DNA of 49,047 bases from Marinobacter bryozoorum. GTDB taxonomy: Bacteria > Pseudomonadota > Gammaproteobacteria > Pseudomonadales > Oleiphilaceae. Position numbers and translations under genes: made by a program. Below, in pieces: positions 10,462-18,019 of this stretch. The notes under the pieces were generated by a model, which searched no databases, was not told the DNA's origin, and saw only the letters and a list, made by a program, of their open reading frames with translations. The stretch's first letter is position 1. Every line of letters begins with the position of its first letter. The stretch lies in assembly GCF_023156245.1 (NCBI RefSeq), contig NZ_JAKZAH010000029.1:1-49047 (forward strand). The letters are read 5' to 3'.

Positions 10462-11118
10462 TCAGGGCCCTGAGGCAGCAGCCAGTTCTACGGACGCAGG
10501 TTCTGGCTCGGCCCAGCGGGCCAGCCTGGCGACCCGGGCACCCAGGGCCCGGGCGATGGCCAGTTCATTACTGTCCACGCCCCGGGTTCCGTCAAAACCG
10601 GTGACCGCCGAGGCACCATAGGGCGAGCCACCCTTGGTGGTGTGGACCAGTTCCGGCACGCTGTGGGGCACTCCGGCCAGCACCATGCCGTGTTGCATGA
10701 AGGGGAGTAGCAGGGATAACAGTGTCATTTCGTTGCCGGAATGCATGCCCCCGGTGGAGGTAAAGGCGGCCCCCACCTTCCCGATCAGCGCACCTTGCCG
10801 CCATAGCGGTGCCACTTCGTCGATAAAGGCGCGCAGGGGCGTGCTCATCAGGCCATAGCGGGTTGGCGATCCCCACAGGATGCCATTGGCCCACTCCAGA
10901 TCAGCTGCGCAAGCCCGTGGCAGGTCCCGGTATTCGGCCTGGGCCGCCATAAAATCCTGTCGCCGGGTATCCACACTGAATTCCGGCTCGACGATCTCCA
11001 CCCGGCATAGCCGGACCTCGGCACCTTCCGAGCGGGCACCATCGACAATCGCTTTCGCCAGAGCCAGCGTGGTGCCATAACGGGAATCCACAACGACAGT
11101 GACACGGCTTGCGTTCAT
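10462..11118 (-). CDS. WrbA-like NAD(P)H:quinone oxidoreductase / flavodoxin-family protein
   Basis: A 218-residue flavodoxin-fold protein. The FMN phosphate loop is DSRYGTTLALAK near the N-terminus. The WrbA-type ribityl and isoalloxazine loops are GSPTRYGLMSTPLR and FTSTGGMHSGNE. A C-terminal G-F-D region follows, as in WrbA. I chose the ATG at 11118 because GAGGAA precedes it by about 7 nt; a longer in-frame start overlaps the upstream gene. WrbA enzymes reduce quinones by two electrons using NAD(P)H. As last gene of importer operon 2, after a deaminase, it may reduce a catabolic intermediate, but a general stress role cannot be excluded. Confidence 0.82.
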   Translation of the reverse strand: MNASRVTVVVDSRYGTTLALAKAIVDGARSEGAEVRLCRVEIVEPEFSVDTRRQDFMAAQAEYRDLPRACAADLEWANGILWGSPTRYGLMSTPLRAFIDEVAPLWRQGALIGKVGAAFTSTGGMHSGNEMTLLSLLLPFMQHGMVLAGVPHSVPELVHTTKGGSPYGASAVTGFDGTRGVDSNELAIARALGARVARLARWAEPEPASVELAAASGP

Positions 11119-11131
11119 GGCTATTTCCTCG

Positions 11132-11647
11132 CTATCCCTGATTGCGCCAGAAGGCTTCATGGACTTCCGCCGCTTCATCCTCCAGCACCGGGCCGATGAC
11201 CGCCACTTCCCGCTGGCCGGAAGCGAATACCTGGCGGCAGGGCAGGTCCAGTGTGGGGTTCTCGGGGTGGTTACCGGTCATCTGTTTCAGGCGGTGTTCA
11301 CTGACCCCGTATACCAGCCGCCCCAGGCCCGCCCAGTAGGCGGCCCCGGCACACATGCAGCAAGGCTCTGCCGACACATACATCGTGAACTTCGCCATCT
11401 CAAGGGGGCGCCAGGTCTGACTGGCGCGGGTCATCAGCACCCGCTCGGCATGGCCGGTCATGTCCTGGTGCGGCAGGTAGGCATTCACCTGGGACATCAG
11501 CTCTTCGCCCTTCTCGTCCACCAGGATCGCGGCGAACGGGTGGATGCCCTTGGCCGCAGCACTATTCGCCAGGTCCAGGGTCTTGCGAATAAACCTCAGA
11601 TCATTGTCCGTTGGTTGCTCTGTCAGCGCCAAAGGGAAACTCCTCAT
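11132..11647 (-). CDS. CDA-fold nucleobase/nucleoside deaminase
   Basis: A 171-residue protein of the zinc cytidine/deoxycytidylate deaminase superfamily, closest in plan to the small guanine deaminase and tRNA-adenosine/nucleoside deaminases. Zinc and catalytic residues are His66 and Glu68 in GHAERVL and Cys96/Cys99 in EPCCMC, with conserved AGAAYWAGLGRLVYG after it. The ATG at 11647 was chosen because it starts just after the permease stop at 11650; a longer version would begin inside that gene. Substrate is probably an aminopurine or aminopyrimidine imported by the transporter encoded upstream. With GuaD (45959) and the amidohydrolase at 19211 it would be a third potential guanine-type deaminase. 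Confidence 0.82.
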   Translation of the reverse strand: MRSFPLALTEQPTDNDLRFIRKTLDLANSAAAKGIHPFAAILVDEKGEELMSQVNAYLPHQDMTGHAERVLMTRASQTWRPLEMAKFTMYVSAEPCCMCAGAAYWAGLGRLVYGVSEHRLKQMTGNHPENPTLDLPCRQVFASGQREVAVIGPVLEDEAAEVHEAFWRNQG

Positions 11648-11649
11648 GG

Positions 11650-12444
11650 TCAATGGCTGCCCTTGCGAGGCAGGCTCCAGGGAAAGAACCACTGCTGTAT
11701 CCACTGCACGGACTTGAACAGCAACAGGCTCACGACGGCCAGGAAGAACAGGCCGGCAAAGGCCTGGGGTATCCGGAAGAAAGACGTGGAAAACTGGATG
11801 AAATAGCCCAACCCTTCCTCGGCCGCGACGAACTCGGCGACCACGGCACCAATTATCGCCAGGGTTATGGCGACCCGCAGGCCGCTAAAGATGTGAGGGA
11901 TGGCGTAGGGAATGCGGATCTGCCAGGTTTCCCGGCGCAACGGTGCGTCCAGTGAGCGACTTAGTTCGACCAGCTCCCCGGGCGTCTCATTGATACCGGT
12001 GGCGGTCGACACGACCAGCGGAAAGAACGTCAGCAGGCAGGTGATCAGCACCCGTGACGGGTCATCAGACCCCATCAACACGATGATCAGCGGCGCCACC
12101 GCCACCACTGGCGTCGACTGGATCACGACCAGCAAGGGGTAGAGCGTGCGACTCAGCAACTCCGAGCGCATCATTGCTATAGCAACGGGGATCGCCACCA
12201 GTATGGATACCGCAAATCCCATCAACGCGACCTTCAGGGTCGCCCACAAGTAAGTAAACCAGCGGCTCATCTCCACCTTTAAGAAAGCCTCCACAATGGC
12301 AGACGGCGCTGGCAGTACATATTCCGGTAACGAGAACACCCGACACACCAGCTCCCACGACAGGATCAGCGCCAGGAAGAACACCCAGGGCGCTGCCGCC
12401 AGGAGGTAGCGACCGGCCTTGCCCTCAGGCAGCTTCAGGCTCAT
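11650..12444 (-). CDS. ABC transporter permease, SsuC/TauC type (importer 2)
   Basis: A 264-residue inner-membrane permease with about six hydrophobic segments, the first at about residues 13-32 (LLAAAPWVFFLALILSWELV). The conserved EAA-loop region reads WQIRIPYAIPHIFSGLRV. It is related to importer 1's permease (shared STPVVAVAPLI-type and ALIGAVVAEFVA-type segments) but clearly distinct. Its start overlaps the ATPase end by 20 bp and a deaminase gene follows directly. It forms importer 2 with the genes at 12425 and 13216. Confidence 0.86.
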   Translation of the reverse strand: MSLKLPEGKAGRYLLAAAPWVFFLALILSWELVCRVFSLPEYVLPAPSAIVEAFLKVEMSRWFTYLWATLKVALMGFAVSILVAIPVAIAMMRSELLSRTLYPLLVVIQSTPVVAVAPLIIVLMGSDDPSRVLITCLLTFFPLVVSTATGINETPGELVELSRSLDAPLRRETWQIRIPYAIPHIFSGLRVAITLAIIGAVVAEFVAAEEGLGYFIQFSTSFFRIPQAFAGLFFLAVVSLLLFKSVQWIQQWFFPWSLPRKGSH

Positions 12445-13213
12445 AGATATGCTTCCTCAGACGTTCCGTCAGCTGCCCGAAACGGGGTTCGGAGATGGTG
12501 TGGGTGGTTCTGGGCCGGGGCAGGTCCACATCCAGCACGTCCAGCACAGTGCCGGGGCGCTTGCTCATCACCAGCACCCGATCCGCCAGCAGCACGGCCT
12601 CGGCGATAGAGTGGGTGATAAACAGCACGGTCTTGGGGTTTTCCTCCCAGATCTTCAGCAGGTCGAATCCGATCTGCTCCCTGGTCATGGCATCCAGCGC
12701 CGAGAAGGGTTCGTCCATTAACAGAATGTCCGGGTTCAGCAACAGCGCCCGGACAATGCCTACCCGTTGCTGCATACCGCCGGACAACTCATCCGGCCGC
12801 TTGCCGGCAAAGCCTCCCAGCCCGGCCATGGCCAGCAGTTCGTCGGCCCGCTTCTCATCCGCGCGACTGTAGCGACCATATTTGTGCCTGAGCGGAAACA
12901 GTACGTTCTTGCGCACCGACAGCCATGGCAGCAGGGTCGGTTTCTGGAACACGATACCGACGTCATCCCGGGGACCAGATACCGGCTTCCCGAACACAGA
13001 GACCTCGCCTTCCGTCGGCATCAGCAGACCGGAAATCATCCTCAGCAGGGTCGACTTGCCGCAGCCGGATGGGCCCACCACCGCCACGAATTCGTGACGG
13101 CGGATATCCAGGTCGATACCGGTCACGGCCGGCGGTACCGTCGGGTCCGGATCATACCGGTGCCCGACCCCGGAGAGCCGGACAAACGAACGGTTGGTGG
13201 CGGGCTCGGTCAT
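12425..13213 (-). CDS. ABC transporter ATP-binding protein, SsuB/TauB type (importer 2)
   Basis: A 262-residue ATPase: Walker A GPSGCGKST, Q-loop IVFQKPTLLPW, signature LSGGMQQR, Walker B ILLMDEP, D-loop SALDAMTR and switch histidine in ITHSIAEA. It starts 3 nt after the binding-protein stop and overlaps the permease by 20 bp, so the three genes are translated together. The family is the nitrate/sulfonate/taurine/pyrimidine-type importers. The downstream deaminase points to an amino-substituted heterocycle as cargo. Confidence 0.88.
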   Translation of the reverse strand: MTEPATNRSFVRLSGVGHRYDPDPTVPPAVTGIDLDIRRHEFVAVVGPSGCGKSTLLRMISGLLMPTEGEVSVFGKPVSGPRDDVGIVFQKPTLLPWLSVRKNVLFPLRHKYGRYSRADEKRADELLAMAGLGGFAGKRPDELSGGMQQRVGIVRALLLNPDILLMDEPFSALDAMTREQIGFDLLKIWEENPKTVLFITHSIAEAVLLADRVLVMSKRPGTVLDVLDVDLPRPRTTHTISEPRFGQLTERLRKHIYEPEAA

Positions 13214-13215
13214 GC

Positions 13216-14220
13216 TTACAACGCCTCGATCAGGGTACGGTCGATAATGGCTTCCGGGTCCAGGGCGTCGTGACCCAATTTTTCTGCCTGTGATACCCAG
13301 TCCCAGGTCAGTGCCACACGCTCTTCGGTAAGCGCGCCCACACCATCCCGCTCGCTGACCTCATTCATGATGAGCTCCATGGTGTCGCCAATCTGGGCAG
13401 TCACTACGTCCATATCCACTTCCGGCACCATACTGTGAAGGGCTTCGGCAGCCTTGCGGGGATTCTCGCTGGTAAACTTCAGGGACTTGTCGAAGGCACG
13501 CATAAAGCGTTTGGCAACGTCAGGGCGCTCACTCAGGAACCTCTCACTGGCCACCACGGAGGAGGAGTACAGCTCCAGGCCGGCATCCGACCAGGGCAGC
13601 ACCACCAGCTCATTACCGGTCGCCTCCGCCTGATCGGCAAACAGGGCAATATTGGTCACCCAAGCGATGATCGCATCGGTGCTGCCACTCATCAGCATCG
13701 GCCCAAGGGCACCCGGGTCAGCCTTGGTCAGGTTGACGGCGTCTTCCGCCATACCATTTTCTTTCAATACCAGCGGTAGAAATGCATTGGACGACGTGAA
13801 CGGCGAGGTAGCGACCTTCTTGCCCTCCATGTCCGCCATCTCGCTGATGTCGTTCTTCGCCAACGTAAAAAAGGCGTGGGGCGCCTGGTTAAAGATGCTG
13901 TAGACGGCCTTTACCGGCAGGCTCTCATCCTGGGCCTTGGCGGCCATCAGGGCACCGATGTCGGCGCTGCCAATATCCGCCTGGCCAGTGGCGATCTTGG
14001 TGATCGCATCGGTGGAGCCACGACCGCTGGCGATGCTGACTTCCAGGCCTTCCTCCTCGAAGAAGCCTTCCTGGACACCCACATAGACCGGGGACTTGTC
14101 GCCACCCGGCAGCCAATCGAGCTGGTAGGTCACTTCGTCGGCGGCGAGTGCCGACTGGGCCATGAGCCCGCCGGTCAATGAGGCCGCCAGCAGGAATGAA
14201 CGTGTAAGACGCTTATGCAT
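13216..14220 (-). CDS. ABC transporter substrate-binding protein, NMT1/SsuA type (SBP2)
   Basis: A 334-residue periplasmic binding protein with signal peptide MHKRLTRS...AQSALA|AD. The mature protein begins VTYQLDWLPGGDKSPVYVG, then EEEGLEV and GRGSTDAITKIATG, typical of NMT1/SsuA-like proteins. It lacks the QAEHGG/GGPQVN marks shared by SBP1, SBP3 and SBP4, so it likely binds something different. The ATG at 14220 is preferred over one at 14238 because AGGGGA lies 7 nt upstream of it. It heads a five-gene operon: SBP2, ATPase, permease, deaminase, WrbA-like protein, then terminator. Confidence 0.87.
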   Translation of the reverse strand: MHKRLTRSFLLAASLTGGLMAQSALAADEVTYQLDWLPGGDKSPVYVGVQEGFFEEEGLEVSIASGRGSTDAITKIATGQADIGSADIGALMAAKAQDESLPVKAVYSIFNQAPHAFFTLAKNDISEMADMEGKKVATSPFTSSNAFLPLVLKENGMAEDAVNLTKADPGALGPMLMSGSTDAIIAWVTNIALFADQAEATGNELVVLPWSDAGLELYSSSVVASERFLSERPDVAKRFMRAFDKSLKFTSENPRKAAEALHSMVPEVDMDVVTAQIGDTMELIMNEVSERDGVGALTEERVALTWDWVSQAEKLGHDALDPEAIIDRTLIEAL

Positions 14221-14262
14221 GTGCTTTTCCCCTTTCATGGTTTATCGCCCGCCGAATTTTAT

Positions 14263-14276
14263 TGATCATTCGGTCA
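14263..14276 (-). promoter_or_regulatory. RutR-like operator B
   Basis: TGATCATTCGGTCA matches the RutR consensus at 10 of 12 positions and carries the ...TCAGG right flank seen at other sites here. It is at about +7 to +20 of the predicted SBP2 transcript. Confidence 0.65.
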
Positions 14277-14292
14277 GGTTTTATCAGGAGAA

Positions 14293-14308
14293 AGCAAACG
14301 GCAGACCA
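14293..14308 (-). promoter_or_regulatory. Candidate sigma-54-type promoter for importer 2 operon
   Basis: The minus strand reads TGGTCTGCCGTTTGCT: the -12 element TTGC is perfect, the -24 element keeps TGG, and spacing is correct. A second candidate (TGGCGGGAATTATGCA, minus strand, 14325-14340) is also possible. Confidence 0.5.
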
Positions 14309-14593
14309 GCTTGGAAACGTCCGCTGCATAATTCCCGCCAGAACTGACGAACTGCCTGAAAAGCGAGACCTTTCGTCCTTCTACCCGCCTCCGGCCACGG
14401 GACCACACCATAAGCACTGACACTCCAGCCCAAGCCAGGGCCTGTCGTTCAGTCGGATCAGGCGCCCGAAACTAGTGCACAAAAACGCGACACGCCCTCA
14501 TATGAGGCCAGTAGCCAGCGACGGTTCTGGTTGCAAACGCTCACAGGCCAACGGATTCCTGGCGTCGGGGCCCAGGCAGATAACGGATCTCAA

Positions 14594-14609
14594 TGGCACG
14601 CTTTATGAA
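14594..14609 (+). promoter_or_regulatory. Candidate sigma-54-type promoter for oxygenase 1
   Basis: TGGCACGCTTTATGAA has a perfect -24 element, but the -12 element is TGA instead of TGC. It is kept because a RutR-like palindrome lies across its predicted start at about 14620, as at the other units. Confidence 0.45.
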
Positions 14610-14613
14610 TTAC

Positions 14614-14627
14614 TGACCATATGGACA
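14614..14627 (+). promoter_or_regulatory. RutR-like operator C
   Basis: TGACCATATGGACA matches the consensus at 11 of 12 positions and is centred on the predicted transcript start. An ATG inside it (14621) is therefore unlikely to be the oxygenase start. Confidence 0.72.
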
Positions 14628-14656
14628 ATTTTGCAGACAGAAAGTGGAGCCACACC

Positions 14657-15622
14657 ATGAGCAAGACTTCCGGGGCGGGCGCCGCCCTGCCCGTCATCGA
14701 CCTTTCCCTGCTGGCGGGAAACGAGGAACAGCGTCAGTCGCTGGCCCGATCCCTGAATAACGCCTGCCTGCATACCGGGTTCTTCTATATCTGTCGCCAC
14801 GGTATTCCTGATGGCCTGATCGCCCGGGTCTTCCGGGAATCCCGGGCGCTCTTTGACCTGCCTGCAGAGGAGAAGGAGGCCATCCACAAGGCCCACTCAA
14901 CGGCCAACCGGGGTTACGAACCGTTGAAGGGACAAACCCTGGAACCCGGCAGCCCGCCGGACCTCAAGGAAGGCTTCTATATTGGCGAGGAACTGGACGA
15001 CTCGGATCCCCGGGTCCGGGCCGGACGCTTCAACCATGGTCCCAACCAGTGGCCTGCAGCATTGCCGACGTTTCGCGAGACCATGAGCAAGTATTTTGAG
15101 GCCATGAACGAGCTGAGCGACCGGATCATGCAGGCACTGGCCCTGGCTCTGGACCTGCCACAGGACTTCTTCGACGATTTCTGCCAACAACCGCTCTCGA
15201 CCCTGCGACTGCTGCATTACCCGCCGCAACCGCCGAACCCTCAACCCGGTGAGAAAGGCTGCGGCGCCCACACGGATTTCGGCGGCGTCACCATCCTGCT
15301 GCTGGACGACAACCCCGGCCTGCAGGTGTGGGATGCGGCCAATGACCGCTGGATCAATGCCAACCCGATTCCCGGCACCTTCGTGGTCAACCTGGGGGAC
15401 ATGATTGCCCGCTGGACCAACGACCGTTACCGCTCCACACTGCATCGGGTAGTCAATACCTCCGGCGCCGAACGCTACTCGGTGCCCTTCTTCTTCAGCG
15501 GCAACCCGGACCATGAAGTCCGCTGTCTCCAGGCATGCCTGTCCGAAGACGAACAGCCCCATTACCCGCCGACCACGGTGGAAGCTCACTTGATGGAGAT
15601 GTACCGGAGGACCTATGCCTGA
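14657..15622 (+). CDS. 2-oxoglutarate/Fe(II) oxygenase, isopenicillin-N-synthase family (oxygenase 1)
   Basis: A 321-residue soluble enzyme of the IPNS/2OG-Fe(II) oxygenase superfamily with the DIOX_N N-terminal part (PVIDLSLL) and the double-stranded beta-helix C-terminal part. The iron ligands are visible: His205 and Asp207 in AHTDFGG and His263 in STLHRVV. The 2-oxoglutarate pair R-x-S is Arg273/Ser275 in RYSVPFF. The ATG at 14657 has GGAG 8 nt upstream. It is followed, with 8-nt overlap, by an alpha/beta hydrolase. Family members hydroxylate or demethylate small molecules. In this context an N-heterocycle is likely, but the substrate cannot be read from sequence. Confidence 0.85.
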   Translation: MSKTSGAGAALPVIDLSLLAGNEEQRQSLARSLNNACLHTGFFYICRHGIPDGLIARVFRESRALFDLPAEEKEAIHKAHSTANRGYEPLKGQTLEPGSPPDLKEGFYIGEELDDSDPRVRAGRFNHGPNQWPAALPTFRETMSKYFEAMNELSDRIMQALALALDLPQDFFDDFCQQPLSTLRLLHYPPQPPNPQPGEKGCGAHTDFGGVTILLLDDNPGLQVWDAANDRWINANPIPGTFVVNLGDMIARWTNDRYRSTLHRVVNTSGAERYSVPFFFSGNPDHEVRCLQACLSEDEQPHYPPTTVEAHLMEMYRRTYA

Positions 15623-16367
15623 TGCACATGGCATTACCGCGGTACTGATCCATGGAGCCTGGGCCGGCGGCTGGGTGTGGGACACCATCACGCCGTACCT
15701 GGAAGCCCGGGGATTCCGGGTTCTGGCGCCGGATCTCCCCGGTTGCGGTGCGCGTCTCGGTGATCCTGAAAACGCCTCACTGATCGGATGTGTCGACGAT
15801 CTTGAACAACAGCTGAGTGCTGTCTCCGGTCCGCTGTTGATGGTGGGCCATTCCGGCGGCGGCGCCGTGGCCACGCAACTGGCCGAGGCCATCAGTGAAC
15901 GGGTGATTGGCGTCGCCTACCTGGCGGGTATGATGCTCCCCTCAGGAACCGGCTTTAGTGAGGTCGTCGCCGAAATGGTTGATGACTACCCGGAAGCGTC
16001 CGGTATCGGCCCGTATCTCGAATGGGAGGCCGAAGGTCAGGTCTCCCGGGTACCCGCTCACGCCATTCGCGATATTTTCCTGCAGGACATCAGCGACGCG
16101 ATTGCTCAACAGGCCATTCCCCGCTTTGGTCCCCAGGCCGAGGGCAGCCGCGCCCTGGTGCCGTACTGGAAGCCGGAGCGGTTCGGGCAGATTCCCCGCC
16201 TGTACCTGGAAGCCCGCAAAGACCGGTCCGTGGTACTGCCGGTACAACGGCGTATGCAACAGCTGGTGCCCGGTGCCCAGATAGTATCCCTGAATACCGG
16301 CCATGTGCCGCAAGTGGCAGCTCCTGGGGCAGTGGCCAATGCCCTCACAACATTTGCCATCCATTGA
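15615..16367 (+). CDS. Alpha/beta hydrolase (esterase/amidase-like)
   Basis: A 250-residue alpha/beta-hydrolase fold enzyme. The oxyanion region is LIHGAWAGGWVW near the N-terminus, the nucleophile elbow is GHSGGG with Ser80, and the catalytic His is probably in NTGHVPQVAAPG near the C-terminus. The overall pattern resembles the plant-type esterase/hydroxynitrile lyase group (short cap, HGAW motif). It overlaps oxygenase 1 by 8 nt, so the two are translated together. A likely job is hydrolysis of the oxygenase product, for example an ester, carbamate or ring amide. No signal peptide is seen. Confidence 0.8.
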   Translation: MPDAHGITAVLIHGAWAGGWVWDTITPYLEARGFRVLAPDLPGCGARLGDPENASLIGCVDDLEQQLSAVSGPLLMVGHSGGGAVATQLAEAISERVIGVAYLAGMMLPSGTGFSEVVAEMVDDYPEASGIGPYLEWEAEGQVSRVPAHAIRDIFLQDISDAIAQQAIPRFGPQAEGSRALVPYWKPERFGQIPRLYLEARKDRSVVLPVQRRMQQLVPGAQIVSLNTGHVPQVAAPGAVANALTTFAIH

Positions 16368-16389
16368 CCAACACCGCCAATTATTGCAG

Positions 16390-16421
16390 CATGAGTAAAA
16401 AGGGAATAATTTATACTCATG
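16390..16421 (+). promoter_or_regulatory. Inverted repeat over the brnT start, candidate BrnA operator
   Basis: CATGAGTA (16390-16397) and its perfect complement TACTCATG (16414-16421) flank an A/T-rich stretch and include the brnT start codon. BrnA antitoxins repress their own operon, so this is a reasonable operator candidate. Confidence 0.4.
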
Positions 16422-16682
16422 GAAGCGTTCGAGTTCGACGAGAACAAAAGCAAAGCCAATAAGGACAAGCACGGCATCGACTTTCTGGAAGCCCAGACGC
16501 TATGGGACGATCCATACCTGCTCGAAATCCGTGCAAAATCCATGGATGAAGACAGGTTCTTGTTGATTGGCAGGATTGAAGAGAAACATTGGTCGGCTGT
16601 CATTACGTACCGGGGAGAGCTTATTCGGCTTATATCAGTCAGGCGCTCCCGGAAGCAGGAGGTTGAGCTCTATGAAAGCTAA
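16419..16682 (+). CDS. brnT: BrnT-family toxin (ribonuclease) of a type II toxin-antitoxin pair
   Basis: An 87-residue protein with the BrnT plan: FEFDENKSKANKDKHGIDF at the N-terminus, then a RelE-like core with LIGRI...WSAVITYRGELIRLISVRRSR. BrnT is a ribonuclease toxin neutralised by BrnA. The antitoxin gene starts 11 nt before this gene ends, preceded by AGGAGG inside brnT. The gene is more A/T-rich than its neighbours, consistent with transfer. It sits between two catabolic operons and is not obviously connected to them. Confidence 0.87.
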   Translation: MEAFEFDENKSKANKDKHGIDFLEAQTLWDDPYLLEIRAKSMDEDRFLLIGRIEEKHWSAVITYRGELIRLISVRRSRKQEVELYES

Positions 16683-16950
16683 AGACTTCGACAGGAAATT
16701 CGAGGAAGGCTCAGAGGATATCGTTGATGACCTGGACCTTTCCACAGCTCGCCGCGTGAATCAGGAACCCAAGCGAATCAACGTGGACTTCCCTACCTGG
16801 GTTGTGGAATCTCTGGATCGCGAAGCGGCCCGCATTGGCGTTACCCGCCAATCCATTATCAAGGTCTGGCTGGTTGAACGTCTTCAGGAAGAAGCTGCGA
16901 ATAACGAAGCATTGCTGCACAAGCAAGAGTCGCATACGCCCGCAAAATAA
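16672..16950 (+). CDS. brnA: BrnA-family antitoxin
   Basis: A 92-residue protein with an N-terminal acidic toxin-binding part (KAKDFDRKFEEGSEDIVDDLDL) and a C-terminal ribbon-helix-helix DNA-binding part (KRINVDFPTWVVESLDREAARIG, then TRQSIIKVWLVERLQ). BrnA binds BrnT and represses the operon. The ATG at 16672 has AGGAGG about 9 nt upstream and lies in the last codons of brnT, an arrangement that couples the two. Confidence 0.87.
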   Translation: MKAKDFDRKFEEGSEDIVDDLDLSTARRVNQEPKRINVDFPTWVVESLDREAARIGVTRQSIIKVWLVERLQEEAANNEALLHKQESHTPAK

Positions 16951-16961
16951 CCCGGAAAAGA

Positions 16962-16989
16962 GAAAAGGGGCCCGACTGAGCCCCTTTTC
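16962..16989. terminator. Bidirectional terminator between brnA and SBP3
   Basis: A 10-bp stem GAAAAGGGGC / GCCCCTTTTC with an 8-nt loop, A-rich before and T-rich after on both strands, lies between convergent genes. Confidence 0.8.
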
Positions 16990-17009
16990 CCGCTTCACCA
17001 GCTACTCGT

Positions 17010-17996
17010 CTAGTCGGCGTAAACCGCCTCCACAAAGCTCAGGTCAAACGCTGCTTCCCAGTCCAGATCCTCCGGCAGGGTGCCGGCGGCCACCATGTCC
17101 TCGAAGAAGGCCTGCCAGCGCTCACGGGTCATCATGCCGTACTGGCCACCCTCGGCCGCGCCGGACAGCAGGATACCTTCCTCCTGCATCTTGGCGTGGC
17201 TGTAGGCCAGCAGTTCATCCTGCATTTCCGGATTGTCTTCCTTGATCAGGGCGTTGGCTGGTGCCGGATTCTCGAAGTAGGCTTCCCAGCCCTTGGCCGT
17301 GGCTTCCACCATCTTCTGAACAACTTCGGGATTTTCCTCCACCATCTCGTGGGTGGTATCCAAAGTCGCGGAATAAGCTTCCCAGCCATAGTCCGCCAGC
17401 AGCAGGCTCTTGCCCTCGACCCCGGCCTGTTCCAGGAAAAAGCCATCATTGGTGACATAGCCCTGCTGGATGGTCTGCTCGTCACGAATAAACGGCGCGA
17501 AGCTGTAGTCGTAGGCCTGCAACTGGTCATCGGTGTAGCCGTACTCGGTCTTCAGCCAGGGCCAGTAGGCGACGCGGCCGGCGGTGGGTACCCGCATGGG
17601 CTTGCCTTTCATGTCCTCCAGCGAGTCGTTGCCGACACCGGTGTGCACCACCAGCGACTGGGGATCCTTCTGGAAGAAAGCCGCCACGGTCACCAGCGGG
17701 ATGTCCTGGTTCACGGAATTGAAGGACTGCAGGGCGTAGCCCATGATGAAGTCTACCGAGCCTCCCATCAGCAGCTGCACGTTGTTGACCTGGGGGCCAC
17801 CCATCTTGATGGTGACATCCAGGCCGTAGTCCTCGTAGATACCCATGGCCTTGGCGGCGTAGAAACCACCGTGTTCCGCCTGGGCATACCAGGTGGTGGC
17901 CACGGTCACCGGGGTAAGCTCCTCCGCCTGGGCGAAGCCGGAAATCGCGCCGAGGGACAGGGTGATGCCGGCGGCCAGTGTCTTCACTATTTCCAT
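17010..17996 (-). CDS. Orphan ABC substrate-binding protein, NMT1/THI5-like (SBP3)
   Basis: A 328-residue periplasmic protein with signal peptide MEIVKTLAAG...GFAQA|EE. It carries the shared marks TTWYAQAEHGGFY, YEDYGLDV and KMGGPQVNN, and aligns along its length with SBP1 and SBP4. No permease or ATPase accompanies it: it follows the oxygenase 2 gene by 23 bp and is closed by the terminator at 16962. It probably delivers its ligand to the importer 1 membrane complex (7431-9109), whose own binding protein is its sibling. The pairing with oxygenase 2 suggests that the cargo is that enzyme's substrate. Confidence 0.86.
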   Translation of the reverse strand: MEIVKTLAAGITLSLGAISGFAQAEELTPVTVATTWYAQAEHGGFYAAKAMGIYEDYGLDVTIKMGGPQVNNVQLLMGGSVDFIMGYALQSFNSVNQDIPLVTVAAFFQKDPQSLVVHTGVGNDSLEDMKGKPMRVPTAGRVAYWPWLKTEYGYTDDQLQAYDYSFAPFIRDEQTIQQGYVTNDGFFLEQAGVEGKSLLLADYGWEAYSATLDTTHEMVEENPEVVQKMVEATAKGWEAYFENPAPANALIKEDNPEMQDELLAYSHAKMQEEGILLSGAAEGGQYGMMTRERWQAFFEDMVAAGTLPEDLDWEAAFDLSFVEAVYAD

Positions 17997-18019
17997 GGTT
18001 ACTTCCTCGTTCAGGGAAT

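Larger units (their letters stand above)
14221..14656. other. Divergent promoter region between importer 2 and oxygenase 1
   Basis: About 436 bp without a convincing gene. It holds two RutR-like palindromes and two sigma-54-type elements (listed separately), one set facing each way. The middle part (about 14345-14590) is where activator sites would be expected for sigma-54 promoters, but I recognise no specific motif there. Confidence 0.7.

Noticed and set aside
14621..14656. Earlier ATG at 14621 as start of oxygenase 1
   Set aside because: It lies inside operator C at the predicted transcript start and has no ribosome site; the ATG at 14657 has GGAG upstream.
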